From JAYQPQ01 sp038145405 (GTDB taxonomy: Bacteria; Pseudomonadota; Gammaproteobacteria; Pseudomonadales; GM7GCV1), in assembly GCA_038145405.1 (NCBI GenBank), contig JAYQPQ010000007.1, forward strand, positions 1 through 40,330: a stretch of 40,330 bases of DNA, read 5' to 3'. Shown here in pieces: positions 7,227-20,118 of this stretch (the stretch's first letter is position 1; every line of letters begins with the position of its first letter). A model generated the notes under the pieces. It saw nothing but the letters and a program-made list of their open reading frames with translations, was not told where the DNA came from and ran no database searches. The position numbers and the translations under genes are program-made.

Positions 7227-8286
7227 AGACAGCCAGGTCGATGCCCTGGCCAGCCAATTGGCGGTTCTCCAGGGCCGTCTCCTGTGGCTGGCCGAAGAGC
7301 AGCCCGTCAGTGCATTGTTGACCCGGCAGCTACACTCGAGCGGCGCCACTTACGTCAGTAACCGGTTCGAACAGGTGCAGCAGGCACAACGCGCAGCGGT
7401 CACAGCAGAATTCCACGACTTCGAGCCTAAGATGCTGCATCCTCGGGTCTTTGACCACGTGCTGATTCGCGTGCCGAAGCAGCGCGCTCTGATGCATCAC
7501 CTGCTCAACCTGGCGACGATGATACTCGCTCCCGGCGGCCAGCTTTGGCTGGCCGGGGCGAAGGGCGAAGGAATCAAGACCCATGTGCAGCGGGCAGAGC
7601 AGCGATTGGGTGGTGCTGCAGTCCGGCTGAAGCTGGGGCAGGGAGTCAGTATTTTTTCCATTTCCTACACCGCAGCTGGCCCGGCACTCGACGATCAGAA
7701 CTACCTGCACCTGCGCCAGCTGGAATTTGCCGGTGTCGGTAAGTTGTGGACCAAACCCGGCGTTTACGGCTGGGATCAGATCGATAGCGGCAGCGCCTGG
7801 CTGGCCGAGACTGTGCGTTCGCGTTATGCCAGCCTGGCCGGGTTCGATGTGCTCGACCTCGGCTGCGGCTACGGCTACCTCGCCGTGCAGGCCGCCAGTT
7901 TGATGCCGCGATCACTGCTGGCCACGGACAATCAGGCAGGTGCGGTGGCCTGTGCTCAACAAAACCTCCTTCAGTGTGGGGTGCCGGCCCAGGTATTGGC
8001 AGACGACTGCGGCAGTCAGCTGCGGAAAAAATTCGATCTTATCCTGTGCAATCCACCCTTCCACGCCGGCTTTTCAACAAATCCCGCCCTGCACCACAAG
8101 TTTTTGCAGGCCATCGCCCGATTGCTGCAGCCCAAGGGTGAAGCACTGGTAGTGGTCAACGCCTTTTTTCGATTGCAGCAGGCCGCTCGCGCGGCGGGGC
8201 TGGTCGCCGTGGGGCAGATTCCCTCGCCTGGCGGGGAATACAACCTATTCATTCTGACGTTGCGGGAGAATGCGGGTGAGGCCTGA
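7207..8286 (+). CDS. rsmC: 16S rRNA (guanine1207-N2)-methyltransferase RsmC
   Basis: SAM-dependent methylation of G1207 in 16S rRNA of the 30S subunit. The tandem-domain layout is typical: a degenerate N-terminal methyltransferase domain (residues about 10-165) and an active C-terminal one with SAM motif VLDLGCGYGYLAVQ and catalytic NPPFH. ATG 7207 gives 359 residues (E. coli 343) and overlaps the rsuA 3' end by 20 bases. RlmG has the same architecture, but its N-terminal half differs and length and motif context favour RsmC. With rsuA it forms a small-subunit rRNA modification pair. Confidence 0.87.
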   Translation: MKSPSSEDSQVDALASQLAVLQGRLLWLAEEQPVSALLTRQLHSSGATYVSNRFEQVQQAQRAAVTAEFHDFEPKMLHPRVFDHVLIRVPKQRALMHHLLNLATMILAPGGQLWLAGAKGEGIKTHVQRAEQRLGGAAVRLKLGQGVSIFSISYTAAGPALDDQNYLHLRQLEFAGVGKLWTKPGVYGWDQIDSGSAWLAETVRSRYASLAGFDVLDLGCGYGYLAVQAASLMPRSLLATDNQAGAVACAQQNLLQCGVPAQVLADDCGSQLRKKFDLILCNPPFHAGFSTNPALHHKFLQAIARLLQPKGEALVVVNAFFRLQQAARAAGLVAVGQIPSPGGEYNLFILTLRENAGEA

Positions 8287-8701
8287 GCAACGAATCGCGC
8301 AAATTCTCAGGGCGCTCAGCCTGGGTATGCTGTTTGATTTGGTCTGCTCTACCCTGGCCGGATTGGCACTGGGGCTGATGATGGCTATCGGATTCAGCAT
8401 CCGCGGTGTGCCGACAGTGGAGGTGGTCGAGCAGGCGCAGGCACTGGCCCAGAGTGCGGTCTGGATTGGACTGAGTCTAGTAATAGGGTCGCTAATCTCG
8501 GTAGCGGCTGGATTTCTCGCCGCTCATCTACTGCGCTTTAATCCCTACCCTTGGCTTGGCTTGATGGGCACCCTGCTGGCACTCGTCAGCTTTGCCGGCG
8601 CGGGCGAACTTCTCGGTACACAACAAGCCATGTTGGCTTCCCTGATCACGCTCAGCAGCGTCATGGCGGGCGGTTGGCTCTGGCTTTGGGTGCAGCGTTG
8701 A
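8276..8701 (+). CDS. Unknown four-helix membrane protein
   Basis: About 141 residues, with four hydrophobic segments at roughly residues 14-40, 60-85, 92-112 and 116-139. I do not recognise the family. Two starts compete: ATG 8270 and GTG 8276. GGGAG at 8264-8268 is only one base from the ATG but seven from the GTG, so I prefer GTG. It overlaps the end of rsmC by 11 bases, and the following hydrolase starts inside its last codons, so it is embedded in the operon. It has no charged catalytic motif and may be a channel-like or structural inner-membrane protein. Confidence 0.65.
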   Translation: MRPEQRIAQILRALSLGMLFDLVCSTLAGLALGLMMAIGFSIRGVPTVEVVEQAQALAQSAVWIGLSLVIGSLISVAAGFLAAHLLRFNPYPWLGLMGTLLALVSFAGAGELLGTQQAMLASLITLSSVMAGGWLWLWVQR

Positions 8702-9552
8702 AAATTCAGGAGCGCGACTGGTATTGGATTCCCGCCGATGGAACCTCCATATTTGCGCGTTCCTGGCGACCGGATCGACCGCGCGGCCTGATTCTGCTGA
8801 TACATGGTCTGGGTGAACACAGCGGTCGCTATGAGTCCATGGCACGCTTCCTCGCACACTATGGCTGGCAGGTCGATGCACTGGATTTGCCGGGACACGG
8901 ACGTTCGCAGCGCAGCTGGCGCATGCTGACGTCCTGGACAGCGTTGGCAGAACTGGTGCAGATCTTCGCCAGACGTCAGCGTCTGGAGCGGCGCCCGCTC
9001 TTCCTTTACGGACACAGCATGGGCGCGGCGCTGGCGCTGCAGATGGCGTTGGACCATCCGGAACGATGGACTGGCGTGATTGCTAGCGCTCCGCCACTTG
9101 CGGTGGTGCAGAAGGTTCCCATCTGGAAGCGAAAACTGGCCACATGCCTGAGGCCGCTGATGCCCTGGCTGCCGATGGCCAATGGTATCGATCCGGCCCT
9201 GCTGAGCCGCGACCCGCAGGTCGTTAGTGCCTATCGCGCGGATCCCTTGGTGACCGATCGCGTGCCCCTGGGGCTAGGTCTTGCGCTGTTGGGCCTGGGC
9301 CAGCAGCTCTTGCCTCGCGCCGGGCAACTGAAGCTACCGCTTCTGATGATGCATGGATCCGCAGACCAAATAGCAGGATTTGAGGCGAGCCATGCATTCT
9401 GCCAGCAGGCGGGAGAGCACTGCCATTGGCAACCCTGGGAGGGGGCATTTCACGAACTTCAGCACGAGCCGAATTGGCGACAGGTCGCCGCAATCCTGGC
9501 CGGCTGGCTCGATGATCAGGAGTCAAGCAGAAGCCACACAGTATCCGACTGA
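8698..9552 (+). CDS. Alpha/beta hydrolase, monoacylglycerol-lipase type
   Basis: Serine hydrolase of the Hydrolase_4 (serine aminopeptidase S33 / monoglyceride lipase) type, likely acting on lipid esters. Seen are HGLGEHSGRY (oxyanion region), the nucleophile elbow GHSMGAA, the acid in MHGSADQIAG and the His in AFHELQHEP, so the triad is complete. The frame is open from 8551, but that part is the antisense-like shadow of the previous gene; family alignment points to a TTG start at 8698, overlapping the upstream TGA, giving 284 residues. There is no signal peptide. It is the last gene of the LysR-rsuA-rsmC series. Confidence 0.85.
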   Translation: MKIQERDWYWIPADGTSIFARSWRPDRPRGLILLIHGLGEHSGRYESMARFLAHYGWQVDALDLPGHGRSQRSWRMLTSWTALAELVQIFARRQRLERRPLFLYGHSMGAALALQMALDHPERWTGVIASAPPLAVVQKVPIWKRKLATCLRPLMPWLPMANGIDPALLSRDPQVVSAYRADPLVTDRVPLGLGLALLGLGQQLLPRAGQLKLPLLMMHGSADQIAGFEASHAFCQQAGEHCHWQPWEGAFHELQHEPNWRQVAAILAGWLDDQESSRSHTVSD

Positions 9553-9593
9553 GCCAGGCGTTATCGTGCCTTGAGGGGCTGCTGCAGGGTTTC

Positions 9594-10607
9594 CTAGCGC
9601 AGCCAGCCCGGCAAGGGCAGGTGCCTGGCTTTGAGGAAGGCCGGATTGTAGAGCTTGCTTTGGTAGCGCGTACCGTTATCGCAGAGTATGGTCACAATGT
9701 TGTGGCCTGGCCCCAACTGCTGGGCCATGCGTCGAGCTCCAGCCACGTTGATCCCTGAAGAACCCCCTAGGCAGAGGCCTTCGCTGTGAACCAGATCAAA
9801 CAGCAGCGGCAGTGCTTCCTGGTCTTCAATCTGCATCGGCAGATCGATCTGGGTGCCGCGTAAATTCCCGGTCAGGTGACTGATGCCGATGCCTTCGGCA
9901 ATGGAGCTGCCACTGGAGCGGAGTTCGCCTGCGGCGAAATACTCATAGAGGCTGGAGCCCTGAGGGTCGGCAAGGCCAATCTGCACGCCAGGGTGTTTTT
10001 CGCGCAGGGCACGGCTTACGCCGGCGAGCGTGCCGCCGGTACCGACCGAGCAGACAAAGCCGTCGATGCGTCCCTGGGTTTGCTGCCAGATTTCCTGCCC
10101 CGTGGTTTGATAGTGAAAGTCGCGGTTGGCGGTATTGTCGAACTGCTGGGCCCAAAATGCGGAACCTGGATTGGCCTGGTTCATTTCTTCTGCCAGGCGC
10201 CGGGCGCGATGGATATAGTGGTTGGGGTCATCGTAACCCGTCACCTGCACGAGTTGCAGCTCCACGCCCAGTAGCTCGAGCAGCTCGATCTTTTCGCGAC
10301 TCTGGTTCATGGGCATGACCACGCGCGTGCGGTAACCGCGGGCGTTGGCAATGAGGGCCAGGCCAATGCCGGTATTTCCCGCGGTGCCCTCGACCAGGGT
10401 GGCTCCGGGGTGCAGCTGCCCGCTGGCTTCGGCGGCGCTGACAATGCCCAGTGCCGTGCGATCCTTGATCGAACCACCTGGGTTCATGAATTCGCATTTG
10501 CCGTAGATTTCGCAGCCGGTTTCCTCGGAAATCCGGTTCAGTCGCAGCAGCGGAGTGCGGCCAATAAGTTCGGGTAAATTCCGGTAGTTTGGCGAGCTGC
10601 TGTCCAC
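9594..10607 (-). CDS. PLP-dependent cysteine synthase family protein
   Basis: O-acetylserine sulfhydrylase / cystathionine-beta-synthase fold enzyme, 337 residues. Lys48 in MNPGGSIKDR is the pyridoxal-phosphate lysine; the substrate loop reads EGTAGNTGIGL (TAGNTG rather than TSGNTG), and the phosphate-binding loop is GTGGTLAG. The GTG start at 10605-10607 has a very strong AGGGGGG site four bases behind it. The C-terminal extension after TILCDNGTRYQSK is longer than in CysK, and ADPQGSSLYEY with SSIAEGIGI matches a CysK-like subgroup, so use of O-acetylserine and sulfide is likely but CysK and CysM cannot be separated. It is divergent from gltB. Confidence 0.88.
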   Translation of the reverse strand: MDSSSPNYRNLPELIGRTPLLRLNRISEETGCEIYGKCEFMNPGGSIKDRTALGIVSAAEASGQLHPGATLVEGTAGNTGIGLALIANARGYRTRVVMPMNQSREKIELLELLGVELQLVQVTGYDDPNHYIHRARRLAEEMNQANPGSAFWAQQFDNTANRDFHYQTTGQEIWQQTQGRIDGFVCSVGTGGTLAGVSRALREKHPGVQIGLADPQGSSLYEYFAAGELRSSGSSIAEGIGISHLTGNLRGTQIDLPMQIEDQEALPLLFDLVHSEGLCLGGSSGINVAGARRMAQQLGPGHNIVTILCDNGTRYQSKLYNPAFLKARHLPLPGWLR

Positions 10608-10688
10608 GCCTGTCCCCCCTCGTTGGATGCGACCATGATACTACAGTGAGGCGCTGCCCGGCGCCGCTCCAGCGGCCCAAAGGAATAT

Positions 10689-10717
10689 TTGTCGCACCTG
10701 GGTCACAAGTGTAAAAT
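10689..10717 (+). promoter_or_regulatory. Candidate sigma-70 promoter for gltBD-hemE
   Basis: TTGTCG (10689-10694), exactly 17 bp, TAAAAT (10712-10717). It lies 100 bp upstream of the gltB start in the 209-bp spacer divergent from the cysteine synthase. Spacing and the -10 hexamer are good; the -35 is 4/6. Confidence 0.5.
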
Positions 10718-10816
10718 TACCGGCCTTTTGCCCGATCATCAGTCGTGGCGCAAAGTCACCAAGCGCTCCTGAATCACCAGGAATCGTACGAGTCGTTCAC
10801 GTAACAGGTTTTCACT

Positions 10817-15268
<4,452 letters not shown>

Positions 15269-15279
15269 AGGTGAGCTAG

Positions 15280-16698
15280 ATGAAAGACAGACTGAATAAC
15301 AAGTTCCAGTTCCTCGAAGTGCCGCGCCGCGACCCGAAGAAGCGCTCCATGCGCAAGCGCCGCGGAGAGTTCGTCGAAATTTACGAATCCTACAATCGGC
15401 ACCAAGTCGCAGAGCAGTCGCACCGCTGCCTGGCCTGCGGCAACCCCTATTGCGAGTGGAAATGTCCAGTTCACAACTACATCCCGAACTGGCTAAAGCT
15501 GATTGCCGAGGGCAACATTCTCGAAGCAGTCGAGCTCTGCCATCAGACCAACACGCTGCCCGAAGTATGCGGCCGAGTATGCCCTCAGGATCGACTCTGT
15601 GAAGGCGCCTGCACCCTGAACGACGGCTTTGGTGCGGTCACCATCGGCAATGCCGAAAAATACATCACCGACACGGCCTTTGCATTGGGCTGGAAGCCGG
15701 ACATGTCCAAAGTTCAGTGGACCGACAAGCGCGTCGCTATTGTTGGTGCCGGTCCGGCCGGCCTGGGCGCAGCAGACGTGCTGGTACGCAACGGCGTCAA
15801 GCCGGTGGTTTTTGACCGCTACCCGGAAATTGGCGGCCTGCTGACCTTCGGTATTCCGCCCTTCAAGCTGGAAAAGAAGGTCATGGTCCGGCGCCGTCAG
15901 ATATTCGAGGAAATGGGTATCGAATTCCGCCTCAATACCGAGGTCGGCGTCCACGTCACTTTCCAGGAGCTGCTGGATGAATACGACGCCGTTTTCCTGG
16001 GCATGGGCACTTACAACTCTATGAAAGGTGGCTTTCCCGGTGAGGATTTGCCTGGAGTGGTCGAGGCGCTCCCTTTCCTAGTTAGCAACGTCAACCGACT
16101 GTTGGGTTACGAGGAAGATCCGGCGGATTTCATCGACATGGACGGCAAAAAGGTAGTGGTGCTCGGCGGTGGCGATACGGCCATGGACTGTGTGCGCACC
16201 TCGTTGCGCCAGGGTGCTTCGTCGGTCACCTGTGCCTATCGGCGCGACGAACTCAATATGCCCGGATCGCGACGCGAGGTGAAGAATGCGCGCGAGGAAG
16301 GTGTCCGCTTCCTCTTTAACCGCCAGCCCGTCGAGATTATCGGCAATGGTCAGGTTCAGGGCGTGCGCGTCGTCGAGACGCAACTTGGCGAACCGGACGA
16401 AGCCGGGCGCCGCCGCCCTGAAGTGATTCCTGGCAGCGAGACAGTCCTGTCTGCTGATGCGGTGATTATCGCCTTTGGTTTCCGACCCAGCCCAGCACCC
16501 TGGTTTACCGACTTTGGTATCGAGATACAGGATTGGGGTGGGGTAAAGGCGCCGGAGCAGCAAAAGTTTGCCTTCCAAACCACCAATCCCAAGGTGTTTG
16601 CCGGGGGCGATATGGTTCGGGGCAGTGACCTGGTGGTCACGGCAATATGGGAGGGCCGTCAGGCTGCAGAGGGCATTCTGGATTACCTGGATATCTGA
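15280..16698 (+). CDS. gltD: Glutamate synthase (NADPH) small subunit
   Basis: FAD-containing beta subunit that takes electrons from NADPH and passes them through Fe-S centres to GltB. The 472-residue sequence shows the N-terminal Fe-S cysteines (CLACGNPYCEWKCPVHNYIP and CGRVCPQDRLCEGAC), the FAD dinucleotide fold AIVGAGPAGLGAADVL, the NADPH fold VVLGGGDTAMDC and the C-terminal FAD block FAGGDMVRGSDLVV. AGGTGAG lies just before ATG 15280. Its TGA overlaps the hemE ATG, so hemE is translationally coupled, an arrangement also known in Pseudomonas. Confidence 0.97.
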   Translation: MKDRLNNKFQFLEVPRRDPKKRSMRKRRGEFVEIYESYNRHQVAEQSHRCLACGNPYCEWKCPVHNYIPNWLKLIAEGNILEAVELCHQTNTLPEVCGRVCPQDRLCEGACTLNDGFGAVTIGNAEKYITDTAFALGWKPDMSKVQWTDKRVAIVGAGPAGLGAADVLVRNGVKPVVFDRYPEIGGLLTFGIPPFKLEKKVMVRRRQIFEEMGIEFRLNTEVGVHVTFQELLDEYDAVFLGMGTYNSMKGGFPGEDLPGVVEALPFLVSNVNRLLGYEEDPADFIDMDGKKVVVLGGGDTAMDCVRTSLRQGASSVTCAYRRDELNMPGSRREVKNAREEGVRFLFNRQPVEIIGNGQVQGVRVVETQLGEPDEAGRRRPEVIPGSETVLSADAVIIAFGFRPSPAPWFTDFGIEIQDWGGVKAPEQQKFAFQTTNPKVFAGGDMVRGSDLVVTAIWEGRQAAEGILDYLDI

Positions 16699-17780
16699 TG
16701 CAGGCTGCTTTTCCGCCGCTGAAAAATGACCGCTTTCTCAGGGCCCTAAGACGGCAGCCCGTCGATTGCACACCTATCTGGTTGATGCGCCAAGCTGGTC
16801 GTTATTTGCCGGAATACCGTCAGACGCGCCAGGCAGCAGGTTCTTTTATGAGCCTGTGCACCAATCCCGAATTGGCCTGCGAAGTGACGTTGCAGCCCCT
16901 AGAGCGCTTTCCGCTGGACGCGGCCATTCTCTTCTCCGATATTCTGACCATTCCTGACGCCATGGGGCTGGGGTTGCACTTTGTCGAGGGCGAGGGCCCG
17001 CAGTTTGAGCGTCCCGTTCGCACCGAGGCCGATATCCGACGCCTCGAACCAGCCCGGATTGAAGAACAGCTGAATTACGTGGTCGAGGCCGTTAGCTTGA
17101 TTCGACGCGAGCTGCAGGGCCGGGTGCCGCTGATTGGTTTTTCCGGCAGCCCCTGGACTCTGGCCACGTATATGATCGAGGGCCAGTCGAGTCGCGATTT
17201 CAGTCTAAGCAAGGCTCTGCTCTATGCAGAGCCCCACCTGCTGCATCAATTGCTGGAGGTGCTTACCCTCAGTGTCATTGACTATCTAAATGCGCAGATC
17301 CGGGCGGGCGCTCAAGCCGTGCAGGTATTTGACACCTGGGGTGGTGTTTTGACTACCGCGGCTTACCACGAGTTTTCGTTGGCTTATATGAGGCGTATTG
17401 CCGAGGGTCTGGAGCCGTCCCCGGATGGCGAATCCGTCCCCCTCATTTTGTTTACTAAGGGTGGCGGCCTATGGCTCGACGCTCTAGCCGACACGGGCTG
17501 CGCCGCAATCGGCCTGGATTGGAGCGTGGACATCGGCAGCGCATTTGATCAATTGGGTGGCCGTGTTGCCATGCAGGGGAACCTGGATCCCGCCATATTG
17601 CGCAGCCCGGCCCAGGTCATCGACGCCGAAGTGAGCCGTATTTTGGCGGCAGTTGATGGTCGTTCGGGGCATATATTCAACCTCGGTCACGGGATCACGC
17701 CGGACATCCCGCCCGAGCATGTCGCTGCACTTGTCCACGCCGTTCACAGCAAAAGTGTGAACCGATCCACGAAAATCTGA
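16698..17780 (+). CDS. hemE: Uroporphyrinogen decarboxylase
   Basis: Decarboxylates uroporphyrinogen III to coproporphyrinogen III in haem synthesis; soluble homodimer. ATG 16698 (overlapping the gltD stop) gives 360 residues, close to the usual 354. Seen are the signature PIWLMRQAGRYLPEYR, the catalytic Asp context AAILFSDILTIPDAMG, GFSGSPWTLATYM and the C-terminal NLGHGITPDIPPEHV. It is the last gene of gltB-gltD-hemE. A weak hairpin with a short T run follows at 17795-17828. Confidence 0.97.
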   Translation: MQAAFPPLKNDRFLRALRRQPVDCTPIWLMRQAGRYLPEYRQTRQAAGSFMSLCTNPELACEVTLQPLERFPLDAAILFSDILTIPDAMGLGLHFVEGEGPQFERPVRTEADIRRLEPARIEEQLNYVVEAVSLIRRELQGRVPLIGFSGSPWTLATYMIEGQSSRDFSLSKALLYAEPHLLHQLLEVLTLSVIDYLNAQIRAGAQAVQVFDTWGGVLTTAAYHEFSLAYMRRIAEGLEPSPDGESVPLILFTKGGGLWLDALADTGCAAIGLDWSVDIGSAFDQLGGRVAMQGNLDPAILRSPAQVIDAEVSRILAAVDGRSGHIFNLGHGITPDIPPEHVAALVHAVHSKSVNRSTKI

Positions 17781-17794
17781 ACTCTTGCCTGTTG

Positions 17795-17828
17795 CAGAGG
17801 GTAAAACCCTAGACCCTGCCTCTGTTTT
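17795..17828 (+). terminator. Possible terminator after hemE
   Basis: CAGAGG (17795-17800) pairs with CCTCTG (17819-17824), followed by TTTTG. An alternative inner hairpin AGGGT-AAA-ACCCT (17798-17810) competes. The T run is short, so confidence is limited. Confidence 0.35.
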
Positions 17829-17897
17829 GTCCACAATTAAGTTCGACTAGCCCTCGGTGATGAGGCGCTAAAGAACCAAACCTTCTAGGTGATGGAC

Positions 17898-19168
17898 ATG
17901 GCAACGATCGAACAACTGAAAGTGGACACCATAGATCTCGAGCTGGGGATGTTTGTCTCTGCACGCGACCGTCCCTGGTCGCAAACCTCTTTCCCGCTGC
18001 ATGGATTCCAGCTGAAATCTCACCGGGAAATTACGGCACTGCGCACGCTTTGCCAGTACGTATACGTCGATGTTGCCAAAAGCACCACCGCCAACCCCGA
18101 TAAGCTGCGCAGCAAGCAGCCTCGCGTCGCGGGTAGCGAGGATCAGTACCGCGCCTCGCAGACGCCGATCAAGATGCACCGCGCGCGCTACGAGCGTCAG
18201 CTCGGGCTGCCTGAAAAAAAGATATAGATGCTGCGCGCATCTACTTCCGCAAGGCCAACGAAAGCCTTACCCGCATCTACGACCAGATCAAGCAGGGCGT
18301 CAATGTAGACGAGAAGGTCATGAACATGACCGCCTCGCTGTTGGTTCGCAGCGCTATAGAAAACCCGGTGGCTACCACCTGGATGGCACTGCTGCAAAGC
18401 CAGGAAGACGGTATGTGCGGCCAGGCTTTGCATTCGGCTACCTGGGGACTGCTCTATGCGCGGCACATGGGCATGGACGAATTTGAGATCAAGCGTCTTG
18501 CAGCGGGCCTGCTGCTAAAAGACGTCTACCGAACCAATTTAGCCGCGGACCTGACCGAAACGGAAAGCGTTGAGCAAACCGTGGAGATGCTCCGCGAAGC
18601 CGGCGTGCATCCCAAGGTGATCTCCGTGGTCAAATACCACCGTGAAAAATTCAACGGCACGGGCACGCCCTACGGATTTGCGGGCGAGAAAATTCCCCTG
18701 CTGGCACGCATCGCTGCCATGGCCGTCGGCTATGATCGCAAGAGCTATCCGCTGGAAGCCGGCGCAGGCTGTTCACCCTCGGATGCCGCTAAGTACCTGT
18801 ACGATCAGCGCGGCAAGGCTTTCCAAGAGGAGCTGGTGGTTGAGCTTATTGAAGCCATTGGCCTCTACCCGCTGGGTGCCTTTGTTGAACTCAACACTGG
18901 CGAAACGGCCTGTATCGTCAAGACCAATCCCAAGCGTCGCCTGAAGCCGGAGATAGTCATCGTACGCGATCGCAGCGGTGCGCTGCGATCAGAAGGCGAA
19001 CGACTGAGTCTGGACGACGAGAACAAAACAGAGGGTCGCAAAATCAAGACCGATCTTCCCTACGATCCCGCCTTCAATGTGAGCCAGATTTTCGAGAACT
19101 TTATCGGCTCGCAGTTTGCCGACGTAGCCCGTCCCAGCCGGGGCGTTTTTGGCGCCCTTTTCGGCTAG
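17898..19168 (+). pseudogene. DUF3391 + degenerate HD-GYP protein, frameshifted at an A7 run
   Basis: Cyclic-di-GMP-phosphodiesterase-like protein split in two frames. The first part (17898-18227, start ATG behind AGGTGA) is the N-terminal DUF3391 domain and stops at TAG 18225-18227. The second part continues in the -1 frame from 18221 to 19168 with the HD-GYP domain. Joining them at A7 (18214-18220) gives a normal-length protein of about 423 residues. Key residues are missing: the HD dyad reads KD (LLLKDVYRTN), HHE is YHR, and DGSGYP is NGTGTP, so metal binding and catalysis are doubtful even when full length. The break could be a sequencing error, a real mutation, or -1 slippage at A-AAA-AAG. 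The stop overlaps the convergent psd stop as CTAG. Confidence 0.8.
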
Positions 19169-20007
19169 GCCGACTTAAAACTTCCGATTTTTTCTCCCAA
19201 GCGCACGGGGTAGCCCTCCCGTGCGCTGTCCTGCCAGCGCGATCTTCCTGATTCAGTCAGTAGGATAACCGTCGATCCCATGTGAAAAGCACCAAACTCA
19301 TCGCCGCGGGAGAAGCTCAATTTACTGTTGGTATTCAGTGCAATCACCGTGCTTTCGGCCAATCTAGGCAGCCTGCCGGTCACCTGCGTTGAAATCCCCG
19401 CCACCAGCAAAGCGCCCACCATCACCAGGCAGTAGTTTCCGTGCTGCGTATTGAAGTTGGCAATCAGCCGTTCGTTGCGTGCGTAGATATTGGGAATTTG
19501 TTGGGTTGAAGTGCGGTTTACCGAAAACTGGCGGCCGGGCACATAGCGCAGGGAAACCAGCTCGCCTTCAAAGGGAAGGTGTACCCGGTGGTAGTTGGTG
19601 GGGGCCAGATAAATCGTAGCGTATTGGCCATTTTCGTATCTTCGCGCCAGCTCCTCGTCCACCAGCAGCTCAGCTAACTGATAACGGTGGCCTTTTGCCT
19701 GTAGCAAGGTGCTTTGCTCGATGTTGCCGAGGCAGGAATAGCTACCGTCGGCAGGTGAAACAAGGTCGTGGGAACCCGCAGAAATCGGGCGAGCCCCAGG
19801 TCTGAGCTTCCGGGTAAAGAAGTCGTTAAATGACCGGTATTCCGACGGCTCGGTACGCAGACATTCGCTCAGGTTGACCGGGTAAAAACGAAGGAATGTG
19901 CCGATCACCATATTCTTTACCCAGGGTGTCTCGCAGTCGGCAATTTTGCCAATCAGGGTGCAGAGAAATTGCTGCGGTAGCAGAGTCTGAAGCTGTAAAA
20001 AATGCAT
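19165..20007 (-). CDS. psd: Phosphatidylserine decarboxylase proenzyme
   Basis: Membrane-associated pyruvoyl enzyme that makes phosphatidylethanolamine from phosphatidylserine. The C-terminal self-cleavage site GST lies in GAFHMGSTVILL, where the Ser becomes the pyruvoyl group; upstream are SFNDFFTRKLRPGARP, SPADGSYSCLG and the YHRVHLPFEG block. I choose ATG 20007 (MHFLQLQTLLPQQF), giving 280 residues, normal for the short bacterial class. The frame is open to 20316, but that part runs antisense to the cyclase remnant and has no Psd similarity. In many gammaproteobacteria psd lies beside rsgA and orn; here orn is about 2.8 kb away. Confidence 0.96.
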   Translation of the reverse strand: MHFLQLQTLLPQQFLCTLIGKIADCETPWVKNMVIGTFLRFYPVNLSECLRTEPSEYRSFNDFFTRKLRPGARPISAGSHDLVSPADGSYSCLGNIEQSTLLQAKGHRYQLAELLVDEELARRYENGQYATIYLAPTNYHRVHLPFEGELVSLRYVPGRQFSVNRTSTQQIPNIYARNERLIANFNTQHGNYCLVMVGALLVAGISTQVTGRLPRLAESTVIALNTNSKLSFSRGDEFGAFHMGSTVILLTESGRSRWQDSAREGYPVRLGEKIGSFKSA

Positions 20008-20118
20008 GAAGATAGCGGAAATTCTGAAAGTCGGAGTATGCGAGAGGGCCGAAGATCTGGCAACTTGCCCCTGGCGCTTCGCCATGCTTAAGATGATCGG
20101 GTTTTCGATGGAGCTCCC

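Noticed and set aside
10661..10674. GCCGCT-CC-AGCGGC dyad upstream of gltB
   Set aside because: The two-base loop is too tight for an RNA hairpin, and the dyad lies in GC-rich sequence where such matches arise by chance.
19165..19168. Overlapping CTAG stop codons of the HD-GYP gene and psd
   Set aside because: Convergent stop overlap is common in compact genomes and carries no special meaning alone.
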